Source: JAJDZL01 sp965221175
GTDB lineage: Bacteria > Pseudomonadota > Gammaproteobacteria > Arenicellales > JAJDZL01
Reading direction: 5' to 3'
Assembly: GCA_965221175.1 (NCBI GenBank)
Contig: OZ244867.1
Coordinates: 2,976,001-3,040,000, forward strand
Length of the DNA stretch: 64,000 nucleotides
Below are positions 34,831-43,969 of this stretch, piece by piece. Both the position numbers and the translations under genes were made by a program. Position 1 is the first letter of the stretch, and each line of letters begins with the position of its first letter. The notes beneath the pieces were generated by a model. It made no database searches. It had not been told where the DNA came from and worked only from the letters and a program-made list of their open reading frames with translations.

Positions 34831-36576
34831 ATGCCCAAACAACTTCCCCCTATGCACCTCAGTATCGTTCACTCTAAACGCGGCGGCAAATCCTACCGCA
34901 CCGTGCTGGTCAGAAGCAGCTACCGCGATAAAAACGGCAAATCCCAAAAGAAAACCCATGCCAACCTCACGCATCTTCCGCCGCATTGGATTGAACTGAT
35001 CCGCGGCCTTTCGAAGGGCCAACAATACGTCGACGTCAATGACGCTTTTGACATCCTCGGGGTGCGCAAGCACGGCGCCGTCGAAGCGGTGCTGCGTGCA
35101 TTCCAACAACTGGGCCTGACTTCCCTGATTGCCAGCCAGCCACAACGCAACCGTGATCTGGTCTGTGCCTTGATTGGTGCTCGAATCATTCGCCCGCACA
35201 CCAAGCTGGCCACTTGCCGCTGGTGGCACGACACCACCTTGCCCCAACACTTCGGTGTCGAAGACGCCGACGTCGATGAACTGTATGGTGCCATGGACTG
35301 GCTGTTGACGCGTCAAAACGTGATTGAAGGCAAACTGGTGCGCCGCCATCTGCAGCCCGGCGGGTTGGCCTTGTTCGATCTGAGCTCCAGCTATTTTGAA
35401 GGCACCGAATGTCCCTTGGCCGAATACGGCTATAGTCGCGACGGCAAATCCGGCAAGCTACAGGTGAATTTTGGATTGCTGTGCGATCGCAAAGGTCGAC
35501 CTTTGTCGGTGACGGTGTGTCGGGGGAATTTGCGTGACAGTCAAACGCTGTTGCCGCAGGTGCAACAGCTGCGACAACGTTTTGGCATTGCTCGGCTGGT
35601 GATCGCAGGGGATCGTGGCATGATCACCCAAGTGAATATTGATGCGCTGGACAAACTGGATGGCGTGGACTGGATCACTGCGCTCAAAAGCGTGACGATT
35701 CGAAAGCTGGTAAAAAAGGGCACTTTGCCCTTGCAGCGTTTTGACGAAGTCAATCTGTTTGAGATATTCCATCCCGATTACCCTGGACAAAGACTGGTGG
35801 CGTGTCGCAATCGGCAACTGGCACAAAAACGCGCACACACCCGTGAATCGCTGCTGGCCGCCACCGAAGAGCAGTTAAGCGCAATCGAACAACGCGTCGC
35901 TGCCGGGCGACTGAAAGGGCGAGCCGAAATCGGTTTGAAAGTTGGCGAGAAGATCAACTCTCGGAAGATGAAAAAACATTTCATCTGCGAGATCTCGGAG
36001 CGCTCGTTTTCGTTTCGACGGAATTTATCAAGCATCGCTGCCGAAGCGGCACTGGACGGCATCTACGTGATTCGAACTTCACTGGACGAACAATCCATGA
36101 GCGCCACCGAGTGTGTCAGAAACTACAAGCGTCTATGCAATGTAGAGCGTGCCTTTCGCACCATCAAAACGATCAGTTTGCGGGTCCGGCCGATTCATCA
36201 CCGCACCGCCGACCGGGTGCGGGCGCATATTTTCCTGTGCATGCTGGCCTACTATGTGGAGTGGCACATGCGTGAAGCCTGGCGCGAGTTGTTGTTCGCC
36301 GATCCGCATCTGCACGAGTTGACTGAAACCCGAGACCCGGTATTGCCGGCGAGTCGTTCGAGTGCGGCGCGCAACAAAGTCGCCAACGCACGCCTGGAAG
36401 ATGGCTCGGTGGCGTATTGTTTCCGCACGCTGATGGAACATCTCGAAACCATCACCGTCAACACCTGCCGAGCCAAATCGACGAACGTCGATGGCTTGCA
36501 ATTCGAATTGACGTCAATGGCAAATTCCAAGCAGCAACAAGCTTTGGATTTGCTCAAGACCATCAACAAAGTTTGA
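34831..36576 (+). mobile_element. IS1634-like insertion sequence: transposase gene
   Basis: A 581-residue DDE transposase of the IS1634 (IS4-like) group, apparently intact. DLSSSYFEG near residue 190 and AGDRGMIT near residue 265 contain two catalytic acidic residues; the third lies in the C-terminal CNVERAFRTIKT near residue 435, the Y-x-x-x-x-x-x-E-R-x-F-R signature region. Lysine-rich N-terminus (KKTHANLTHLP) fits the family. Much GC-richer than surrounding DNA, so probably a recent arrival. Element ends are not resolved. Confidence 0.88.
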
Positions 36577-36809
36577 TGGAATACCAAATGTAGGCAGAAA
36601 GGCTAAAAATTATTCTTTAAAAAACCTTGGTATCATCGGGGTTTGCTAGACAATATGCCTTCAAACTTCGGTTTAATGCTACGAATCCAGCACAATATGC
36701 GGTGTAGATGCTAGAAAAGTTCTCATATTGACCAAGGTGCATTTTTAGTAGAGCGTTGTACAACGAGTGACAAATCTCGCATCAACATTCAGTGTCAACG
36801 AATTAAATT

Positions 36810-37394
36810 TCAATCAAGATCGCGAACCAGCGAATTCCTCGTCTCTGCTGGCAGGCAATTCACGCTGAACCTGTAGTGTTCATGATCGATTCCAACAGAA
36901 ATTTCTGCACCGGATTTGACAGACGCGACGAATGACGCCGGCAGTTCAAATCTGAGAAAGTGAACCGCAGAGGTTTTTTCTTCTGTTGTTCTCTCTAGAT
37001 CTTCATCTGCAATTGCCCACACCTTGGGTTCGCCGTTAGTGCACATCCAGACCCAATTTTCAACGCCAACCAGCCGAGCAAGCGCGGCACGGCGTTCTTC
37101 GACCTCTGGGAATTCGACCATGAAAGTGGCTTTCCAATTCCTGCCGTCAGGAATGAGAGGGTTGTAAGCGGCGAGTTCTTCTTCAATTCCGCTCACTTCA
37201 AATATTTTCTCAATCCTCAGCATTTCCTGGACTTGGTACTGAATCGTCAGTCGATCCTCGAAATACAGACTAGCGTTCAGACCGATGTGCACTCTACGAT
37301 AATTTTTGTGCTCTAGAACGTTTCTGCGAAATTCTTCGCGTTGCTCGGAGTATTGTTCAAGCGACAGCAAGTCACTTCTTTGCAGAGGTTGCAT
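36810..37394 (-). CDS. DUF3501 family protein
   Basis: A 194-residue protein matching DUF3501: LLSLEQYSEQREEFR at the N-terminus, VHIGLNASLYFEDRLTIQYQ near residue 35, and the later RFELPASFV. The family is found almost only beside the Fe-S oxidoreductase and rubrerythrin genes, as here. No function is known. It starts 3 bases downstream of the Fe-S oxidoreductase stop, so it is co-transcribed with it. Confidence 0.9.
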   Translation of the reverse strand: MQPLQRSDLLSLEQYSEQREEFRRNVLEHKNYRRVHIGLNASLYFEDRLTIQYQVQEMLRIEKIFEVSGIEEELAAYNPLIPDGRNWKATFMVEFPEVEERRAALARLVGVENWVWMCTNGEPKVWAIADEDLERTTEEKTSAVHFLRFELPASFVASVKSGAEISVGIDHEHYRFSVNCLPAETRNSLVRDLD

Positions 37395-37397
37395 AAA

Positions 37398-38732
37398 TCA
37401 GATTCCGTAAGCTGTACGCAAAAGGGTAATCGGATGTTCAGGCTTCAGTGAATTTATACCTGCGTTGTTGGCGATGTGAGCGGCTGCGAGAACACAGTCG
37501 CTTGTCAAGTGGTCGGGTTTTACTTTTTTCACTTGATTAACGATTGGGCGAACAATTTTCTTCGAGAATTCGTGAAATTCCCTTTTTATTGCATAAGTTC
37601 CGTCGTGCCCAGAGCATCTCTCCACTACGGTCAGGTCAGTTTCTGGTACCAACGAAAGTGCTTCCTTCGTTTTCGATCCCATGTTCTGTACTCTTTGATG
37701 ACAGGCTACATGGTAAACGACGTTTCCCAGGGAATTCTTGAAGTCTGTTTTCAGCAATTTGTGTTTGTAGCGCAGCATCAAATATTCAAAAGGATCGAAA
37801 ATGGAGTCTCCAACCATCTGAACGTCTTCATCATCCTTGAACAATAGCGGCAGTTCTTTCCTGAACATAAGCGTACAGGATGGAATCGGTGTCACGATGT
37901 CCCATCCATCTCGTGTCAGTTCCGCCAGTATAGGGATATTGTTGTTCTTGAGTCGCTTAACGCCCTCCATGTCGCCGAGCTCAAGTTTCGGCATCCCGCA
38001 ACATTTGTCGTTTTGTATGACCTGAACCGGAATGCCGTTGTGCTCGAATACAGCTGCAATATCTTCATTCATGTCAGGTTGGTTGTATTTTCCGTAACAG
38101 GTTGCGAATATCGCAATTTTTCCCTTGGTTTGCCCAGCGCTCTGTGCTTCGTTTGCAAGAGATGTTCTCAATGAAAATTTTCGATGCACAGAGGAACTGC
38201 AGAATTTCGGCAAATTTGCTTGTTTATGTATGCCTAGGGTACTTTCCAATCCGCGACGGGCAAGTGCGTTCCCGTTCACTGTGTTGACTGCATGAAAAGC
38301 GACCGGAACGTTGGAAACTTTACCCAAGAGGTCAGTTGACGAAAGCACCTTGTCCCGCAACGTTGGTCTTCCCTTCTTATAACCAACAATTTTGGCTCGT
38401 AGCATCAGGTGTGGAAAGTCAACCTGCCATTCATGGGGCGGAACGTAAGGGCATTTGGTCATGAAGCACAGATCGCATAGGTAACAGTTATCGACTACAT
38501 CCCAGTATTTGTTTTTTTCGACGCCATCGATTTCCATGGTGTCTGATTCATCAACGGCATCAAACAGAGTTGGAAATGAATTGCAAAGGCTGAAACAGCG
38601 CCGGCACCCGTGGCAGATGTCGAACACGCGTTCCAGTTCCTGGAACAGATATTGCTCGTTGAGGAAGTCAGGAGAGTTCCACTCCACAGGGTGTCGTTGC
38701 GGAGCTTCGAGAGATCCTTCTCTCATTTTCAA
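37398..38732 (-). CDS. Fe-S oxidoreductase with CCG domains (HdrD/GlpC-like)
   Basis: A 444-residue protein. The N-terminal part binds two [4Fe-4S] clusters (CHGCRRCFSLC near residue 39 and CYLCDLCFMTKCP near residue 83). The C-terminal part has two cysteine-rich CCG-type motifs (the NDKCCGMPKLELGD region near residue 243 and ERCSGHDG near residue 388). This is the heterodisulfide-reductase D / glycolate-oxidase GlcF class. Its fixed partners DUF3501 and rubrerythrin suggest a role in redox or peroxide stress, which is inference. A start-side terminator separates it from rubrerythrin. Confidence 0.88.
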   Translation of the reverse strand: MKMREGSLEAPQRHPVEWNSPDFLNEQYLFQELERVFDICHGCRRCFSLCNSFPTLFDAVDESDTMEIDGVEKNKYWDVVDNCYLCDLCFMTKCPYVPPHEWQVDFPHLMLRAKIVGYKKGRPTLRDKVLSSTDLLGKVSNVPVAFHAVNTVNGNALARRGLESTLGIHKQANLPKFCSSSVHRKFSLRTSLANEAQSAGQTKGKIAIFATCYGKYNQPDMNEDIAAVFEHNGIPVQVIQNDKCCGMPKLELGDMEGVKRLKNNNIPILAELTRDGWDIVTPIPSCTLMFRKELPLLFKDDEDVQMVGDSIFDPFEYLMLRYKHKLLKTDFKNSLGNVVYHVACHQRVQNMGSKTKEALSLVPETDLTVVERCSGHDGTYAIKREFHEFSKKIVRPIVNQVKKVKPDHLTSDCVLAAAHIANNAGINSLKPEHPITLLRTAYGI

Positions 38733-38778
38733 TTACCTTGTTTAAAGGGGATTGGAAACTTGTAGGGGGTCAAAATAA

Positions 38779-38810
38779 CAAGCGGAACCGCGTGACTACG
38801 ATTCCGCTTG
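38779..38810 (-). terminator. Rho-independent terminator after rubrerythrin
   Basis: CAAGCGGAA (38779-38787) and TTCCGCTTG (38802-38810) form a perfect 9-bp stem; read on the minus strand it is followed by TTATTTTG. It lies between the rubrerythrin stop and the Fe-S oxidoreductase start, so the two would be at least partly separate transcripts. Confidence 0.7.
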
Positions 38811-38835
38811 ATACTCGAATTTTTTATTCGGAACG

Positions 38836-39255
38836 TCAGGAGTCGAGATTGTCCAAAGCTTTTTGGAAACGATTTGCGTGCGAACGCTCGGCCTTGGCCA
38901 GGGTTTCAAACCAGTCTGCGATTTCATCGAATCCTTCATCTCGTGCGGAGGAAGCCATTCCTGGGTACATATCTGTATATTCGTATGTTTCGCCGGCGAT
39001 CGCGGCTTTCAGATTTTCTGCAGTGTGACCGATAGGAAGTCCAGTTGCGGGATCTCCGACGGCTTCCAGATATTCCAGGTGTCCGTGCGCATGTCCAGTC
39101 TCACCTTCAGCGGTTGACCGGAATACAGCGGAAACGTCGTTGTAACCTTCGACATCGGCCTTTCCAGCGAAGTACAAATAGCGCCGATTCGCCTGCGATT
39201 CACCTGCAAAAGCATCCTTCAGATTTTGTTCTGTTTGCGTGCCTTTCAATTCCAT
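38836..39255 (-). CDS. Rubrerythrin-like diiron protein
   Basis: A 139-residue four-helix diiron protein with the ferritin-like Glu pattern: ESQANRRYLYFA near residue 19, ETGHAHGHLEYLE near residue 51, AGETYEYTDMYPGMA near residue 88 and ERSHANRF near residue 122. It lacks the C-terminal rubredoxin domain of full rubrerythrin. Such proteins reduce hydrogen peroxide. It is the first gene of the rubrerythrin, Fe-S oxidoreductase, DUF3501 set. Confidence 0.92.
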   Translation of the reverse strand: MELKGTQTEQNLKDAFAGESQANRRYLYFAGKADVEGYNDVSAVFRSTAEGETGHAHGHLEYLEAVGDPATGLPIGHTAENLKAAIAGETYEYTDMYPGMASSARDEGFDEIADWFETLAKAERSHANRFQKALDNLDS

Positions 39256-39539
39256 TCAATAGTCTCCCGATAGTGTTGATAAATGAATTCTGATAGAGCT
39301 AATTTCAACTATTCATTTTAGTGATAATTTGAATTGAATGTTGAAAATTTCGCAGATAGGTTTGAGGCACAGTAAAATATTCATACATCTATATGATAAC
39401 AGTAATTCCAACCAAAATCAGTCATCCTAAATCTGCAAATAGCTCGAATGTTTGACTGGATGGTATATGATGAATTCATGAGAATCAGTTTCTGATAATC
39501 TGGGAGAGCTATAGAGTAGTTGATGGTGGAAGCAATATT

Positions 39540-39800
39540 GTGCAAAACGAAACGAATGAATTGAACGACAAAGAACAAGAAACCAAACTGTCCTTTGAGC
39601 AGGCGCTGAAGGAACTTGAATCGATAGTAAAGCGAATGGAAAGCGGTGAGCAATCTCTGGAACTGTCGCTTGAAGAATTTGAAAAAGGTATCAAGATTGT
39701 GCGCGAGTGCCGAAAATTTCTGGAAGAAGCCGAGCAACGAGTAGAAATATTGACTCGGCAGGGCGGATTGGAAAAAGTCAAATCATTCGATTCAGAATAG
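39540..39800 (+). CDS. xseB: Exodeoxyribonuclease VII small subunit
   Basis: An 86-residue protein of the right size, with the conserved SFEQALKELESIVKRMESGE segment and LSLEEFEKG. It is helical and partners the XseA large subunit. The start is a GTG. ispA follows 8 bases after its stop, the classic xseB-ispA-dxs order. Confidence 0.93.
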   Translation: MQNETNELNDKEQETKLSFEQALKELESIVKRMESGEQSLELSLEEFEKGIKIVRECRKFLEEAEQRVEILTRQGGLEKVKSFDSE

Positions 39801-39808
39801 TGCTGCTA

Positions 39809-40627
39809 ATGAGCTTTGATCAGGATTGGAAACGCTGTCAGCAAGCAGTCGAAGCGGCGCTGGAGGCGTGGCTTCCTTCAGCGGATGAACCTCCACAGAA
39901 GTTGCACCAGGCGATGCGCTATTCCACCCTGAATGGCGGCAAGAGATTCCGTGCCGTACTCGCGATCATGACTGGGGAGATGCTTGGTGTCGACACAAAA
40001 CTGCTGATGGCGCCTGCTACAGCAGTTGAGTGTATGCATGCTTATTCGCTTGTTCATGATGACTTACCGTGCATGGATGATGACGATTTTCGTCGTGGCG
40101 TGCCTTCTTGTCATATTGCCTATGGTGAATCGACGGCTGTTCTTGTGGGAGATGCGCTACAGACATTGGCATTTGAAATACTCGCGAATCACTCGAATTT
40201 GGTAAACTTTACGACACAAGCGGGTAAATTGGTGCAAACTTTAGCGAAAGCGGCAGGCTCCAGAGGCATGGTTGGTGGGCAAGTTATGGATATTGATCTC
40301 CTGGATTCGGATCTGACTATCATTGATTTGACCACGGTACATCGTCTTAAAACGGCGAAATTGATTCAAGCTTCTGTGAGACTTGGTGCGTTAATGAGTG
40401 ACCAGCTCAATGAGCGAGATTACGAAGCTTTGAGCGAATATGGGGAATCCATCGGTCTTGCATTTCAGTTTACTGATGATTATCTTGATGAAGAACACCA
40501 AGAGGAGAATCTTCAAGAAAAAGCCGCCAGTCTGCGAGATCAGGCAATTAGGGCAGTTCAACGGGTGAACCGGGATACTACGAATCTTGAAAAAATCGCT
40601 AGATTTGTCGTAGACCGGAGTTTCTGA
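39809..40627 (+). CDS. ispA: Farnesyl diphosphate synthase with an internal deletion
   Basis: A 272-residue polyprenyl synthase, about 27 residues shorter than E. coli IspA. It has the chain-length and first aspartate-rich region (HDDLPCMDDDDFRRG near residue 80) and GGKRFRAV. The second aspartate motif is reduced to FQFTDDYLDE. The next segment of normal enzymes, which contains the diphosphate-binding G-K-x-T-Y motif, is absent, and the sequence resumes at EENLQEKAASLRDQ. The frame stays open to the normal C-terminus, so this is an in-frame deletion. The enzyme may be impaired or altered. The ATG at 39809 fits the family; a frame opening at 39707 is not needed. Confidence 0.9.
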   Translation: MSFDQDWKRCQQAVEAALEAWLPSADEPPQKLHQAMRYSTLNGGKRFRAVLAIMTGEMLGVDTKLLMAPATAVECMHAYSLVHDDLPCMDDDDFRRGVPSCHIAYGESTAVLVGDALQTLAFEILANHSNLVNFTTQAGKLVQTLAKAAGSRGMVGGQVMDIDLLDSDLTIIDLTTVHRLKTAKLIQASVRLGALMSDQLNERDYEALSEYGESIGLAFQFTDDYLDEEHQEENLQEKAASLRDQAIRAVQRVNRDTTNLEKIARFVVDRSF

Positions 40628-40643
40628 TCAATTGGGAGGAGCT

Positions 40644-42566
40644 ATGAGTAGCAAAAAAGATCCTACATCCGTTGCAAGTAAAGGGATTAATGTAGACCGG
40701 TATGATTTGCTTAACAAAATTGATTCTCCAGCCGACCTGAGAAAACTGCCTGAAAGCAAGTTACCGAAACTTGTAGATCAGATTCGCGAATTCTTAATTG
40801 ACGTTACATCAAAAACCGGTGGTCATCTTGCCCCCGGACTTGGTGCGGTCGAATTGACGATTGCACTTCACTACCTTTACGATACTCCAGAAGACCGAAT
40901 CGTGTGGGATATCGGACATCAGGCATATCCTCACAAGATCATAACCGGTCGGCGGGAACTGATGCACACGATACGCAAGCAGGATGGAATTAGTGGTTTT
41001 CTAAAGCGAGAAGAGAGTATCTATGATTGTTTTGGTGCTGGACACTCCAGTACTTCCATTTCCGCAGCTTATGGAATGGCAGTTGGTGCAGAAGCAAAAG
41101 GAGAGTCGAGGCAGGTAGTAGCGGTAATCGGCGATGGTGCCATGACCGCGGGTCTCGCTTATGAAGCCTTGAACAACGCGGGTGCATCGGATACCAATTT
41201 GCTGGTCATCCTGAATGACAATGAAATGTCGATTTCACCGAATGTTGGTGCGGTGTCGAACTATCTCGCGCGTATACTGTCGGGTCGTGCGTTTATGACG
41301 GTTCGGGAAGGCAGCAAGGCAGTTCTCGGCACGCTTCCGCCAGTTCAGGAGTTAACCAACAGATTCGAGGCGCATACGAAAGGACTTTTTCTCCCCAGTA
41401 CCCTGTTTGAAGAACTCGGGTTCTACTACATCGGCCCTATTGATGGGCATAATCTCCCTACTTTGATCCGTACAATCAAAAACATGAAGAAGATCAAAGG
41501 CCCGAGGTTTCTTCATATTATTACTCAAAAAGGCAAAGGCTTCGACCCTGCAGAGGCGGATCCTCTGGTTTACCACGGAGTCGTCCCGTTCAACCCGGAC
41601 ACGGGGAAAATGGAGAAGAAATCCACGGCAGTGACCTACACGAAAGTGTTCAGTAAATGGTTGTGTGACATGGCCGCCAAGGATGATCGTTTGGTCGGGA
41701 TCACCCCGGCGATGCGCGAAGGGTCAGGTTTGGTTGAATTTCAGAAGCAATTTCCAGATCGTTATTTCGATGTGGGCATTGCAGAACAGCACTCTGTGAC
41801 ATTTGCAGCCGGGCTCGCGTGTGAAGGTATGAAGCCTGTGGTAGCGATTTATTCAACCTTTCTGCAACGAGCGTATGATCAGTTGATTCATGACGTCTGC
41901 GTACAGAATCTCGATTTGATGTTTGCGCTGGATAGAGCCGGTTATGTAGGTGGTGATGGTGCCACTCATGCAGGTGCTTATGATTATGCCTATCTTCGTT
42001 GCATACCGAATATGGTTGTAATGGCTCCGGCGGACGAAAGAGAGTGTCGAAACATGCTGTACACCGCATATATGCACGAAGGGCCGATCTCAGTGCGTTA
42101 TCCGCGTGGTGCCGGGGTTGGTGTCGAGCAGGAAGAGGAGATGACAGCACTTGAAATTGGCAAGGCGTCAGTGGAAAGAAACGGCAAAGGCACGGCTATT
42201 CTGTCGTTTGGCAGCATGCTTGCCGCGGCCATGGATGCAGGTGAACGGCTGAATGCCACGGTTGTGAACATGCGTTTTGTAAAGCCAATTGACGAAAAAT
42301 TGGTCACTGAAATTACCAGTTCACATGATCTGATTGTTACAATAGAAGAACATGTCGTCGCCGGCGGTGCTGGATCAGCAGTAAATGAAGTTCTAGCCAA
42401 ACATGGAATTCTCACCAGAACGGTGAACCTCGGCCTTCCGGATGAACATGTCGATCACGGTGTACCTAAATTGGTATTTGCCAGATACGGAATGGATGCC
42501 GATGCGATCGTTCAAAAAGTTGAGGCAATCAGAGGTTTATACTCAATGGAGCAAGCAGTGCAATGA
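40644..42566 (+). CDS. dxs: 1-deoxy-D-xylulose-5-phosphate synthase
   Basis: A 640-residue thiamine-diphosphate enzyme that condenses pyruvate and glyceraldehyde-3-phosphate in the MEP pathway of isoprenoid synthesis. Visible are the TGGHLAPGLGAVEL start, the ThDP motif GDGAMTAGLAYEALNNAG near residue 150, NDNEMSISPNVGAVS, and the catalytic glutamate in DVGIAEQHSVTFAAGLA near residue 376. GGGAGGAG is a strong ribosome site 4 to 10 bases before the ATG. Its stop overlaps folE2 by four bases. Confidence 0.97.
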   Translation: MSSKKDPTSVASKGINVDRYDLLNKIDSPADLRKLPESKLPKLVDQIREFLIDVTSKTGGHLAPGLGAVELTIALHYLYDTPEDRIVWDIGHQAYPHKIITGRRELMHTIRKQDGISGFLKREESIYDCFGAGHSSTSISAAYGMAVGAEAKGESRQVVAVIGDGAMTAGLAYEALNNAGASDTNLLVILNDNEMSISPNVGAVSNYLARILSGRAFMTVREGSKAVLGTLPPVQELTNRFEAHTKGLFLPSTLFEELGFYYIGPIDGHNLPTLIRTIKNMKKIKGPRFLHIITQKGKGFDPAEADPLVYHGVVPFNPDTGKMEKKSTAVTYTKVFSKWLCDMAAKDDRLVGITPAMREGSGLVEFQKQFPDRYFDVGIAEQHSVTFAAGLACEGMKPVVAIYSTFLQRAYDQLIHDVCVQNLDLMFALDRAGYVGGDGATHAGAYDYAYLRCIPNMVVMAPADERECRNMLYTAYMHEGPISVRYPRGAGVGVEQEEEMTALEIGKASVERNGKGTAILSFGSMLAAAMDAGERLNATVVNMRFVKPIDEKLVTEITSSHDLIVTIEEHVVAGGAGSAVNEVLAKHGILTRTVNLGLPDEHVDHGVPKLVFARYGMDADAIVQKVEAIRGLYSMEQAVQ

Positions 42567-43414
42567 ATTTTCCGAAAATAATGCCGGTACCGATGGAGTA
42601 TCGACAAAATTCGATTCCGGACATTCAATCGAAAGCGGATACCCGCAGACTGGCCATAGACCAAGTTGGCATAAGGGCAATTCGGCATCCGGTCAAGGTA
42701 CGCGACCGTAGTCACGGAGAACAGTATACGATTGCGGTTTTCAACATGTATGTTGGGCTGCCGCACAACTTCAAAGGAACTCACATGTCGCGTTTCGTTG
42801 AAGTTCTTAATGACCATGATAACGTGATTTCGGTGCATTCTTTTCGGGATATTGTGAAAGAGGTTGCTGCAAAACTGAACTCGGAAACCAGTCGAATTGA
42901 GATGACTTTCCCCTTCTTCTTGGAGAAAAGTGCACCCGTGACAAAGGTGAAGAGTCTGGTAGACTACGAGGCTACCCTGTTTGGTGATTTGATTGATGGC
43001 GATGTAAGTATCTCTACGCGTATTGTTGTGCCTGTCACCAGTCTCTGTCCATGCTCCAAGGAGATTTCCGATTATGGTGCACACAACCAGCGATCACATG
43101 TGACGATTACGGTGCTTGCTGAAGCGTTTGTCTGGATCGAGGAACTGATTGAATTGGCTGAAATGAATGCCAGCTCGCAACTGTACGGATTGCTGAAAAG
43201 ACCAGATGAAAAATTCGTAACTGAACAAGCTTACGACAATCCGAAGTTTGTTGAGGATATGGTTCGTGATATCGCTAGCGCATTGATACGAGACGAGAGA
43301 ATTGTCTCGTACACTGTGGAGTCCGAAAATTTCGAATCCATCCATAATCACTCAGCCTACGCGCGGATTTCTGGAAGCAAGGAGACACAACCCAGCCTCA
43401 AGATTGTGGATTGA
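42563..43414 (+). CDS. folE2: GTP cyclohydrolase FolE2 (type IB)
   Basis: A 283-residue GCYH-IB enzyme, which makes dihydroneopterin triphosphate from GTP for folate or queuosine. The diagnostic stretch SLCPCSKEISDYGAHNQRSHVT near residue 153 holds the active-site cysteine, and the C-terminal IHNHSAYARI is conserved. Bacteria use FolE2 with metals other than zinc, often for growth when zinc is short; no Zur site is seen here. The ATG overlaps the dxs stop (ATGA), so they are translationally coupled. Confidence 0.95.
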   Translation: MNFPKIMPVPMEYRQNSIPDIQSKADTRRLAIDQVGIRAIRHPVKVRDRSHGEQYTIAVFNMYVGLPHNFKGTHMSRFVEVLNDHDNVISVHSFRDIVKEVAAKLNSETSRIEMTFPFFLEKSAPVTKVKSLVDYEATLFGDLIDGDVSISTRIVVPVTSLCPCSKEISDYGAHNQRSHVTITVLAEAFVWIEELIELAEMNASSQLYGLLKRPDEKFVTEQAYDNPKFVEDMVRDIASALIRDERIVSYTVESENFESIHNHSAYARISGSKETQPSLKIVD

Positions 43415-43448
43415 CAGATTCTGACGAATCTTCGAGCCCTGTGCGTGT

Positions 43449-43943
43449 TTGAATGTGAATTCGAAACTTGTTCAAGCAGCCGTGCAGCGGTTCAATGTTG
43501 ATTTACCAAAGACCTTACTCGTCATTGCACCGGAATTGCCTTCCGAATTGCTGGAGTACTCAGAACAAGCAGAAAATGTAACGCTTACTCATGTCGCATT
43601 CGAAAGTCTTGAAAAATCAGTTGGGCAGTTAGGGCGGTTCGATTTTGTGATCGTAGTGGATACCCTGGAAAACGTAAAGAAACAAACTGCGCAGCAGTTG
43701 GTTTCTCGTTTACGCGACATTCATGCGAAACTGTTGTGGGTGACTGTAACAGACCACTCAGATGACGTTTTTGGCAGTAAAGATGCCATTGCACAAGGCA
43801 TGCGAATGGTGGAGCCACAAAATTTCGGCAGTAAAGACCCGCAGTGGTATGAGTTCAGCTTGAAATTCTATAAACCAGTACCACAGTGGTTGAATGCGAA
43901 AAACTGGGCGAATCCACAAAATTGGGACAAAACGCGCTGGTAA
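43449..43943 (+). CDS. DUF6231 family protein
   Basis: A 164-residue protein of unknown function found in gammaproteobacteria, recognised by the C-terminal KFYKPVPQWLNAKNWANPQN and WDKTRW. The N-terminal part has an alternating hydrophobic alpha/beta look (KTLLVIAPELPSELL, FDFVIVVDTLENV), as in a Rossmann-type fold, but no enzyme motif is seen. The start is either the TTG at 43449 or a GTG two codons later; no ATG is near. Confidence 0.75.
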   Translation: MNVNSKLVQAAVQRFNVDLPKTLLVIAPELPSELLEYSEQAENVTLTHVAFESLEKSVGQLGRFDFVIVVDTLENVKKQTAQQLVSRLRDIHAKLLWVTVTDHSDDVFGSKDAIAQGMRMVEPQNFGSKDPQWYEFSLKFYKPVPQWLNAKNWANPQNWDKTRW

Positions 43944-43969
43944 CGAATTGGCAGACAGGGAATAGACTT

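Noticed and set aside
35458..36501. Long minus-strand frames inside the transposase gene
   Set aside because: They are shadows of the GC-rich transposase frame, whose catalytic motifs are clear on the plus strand.
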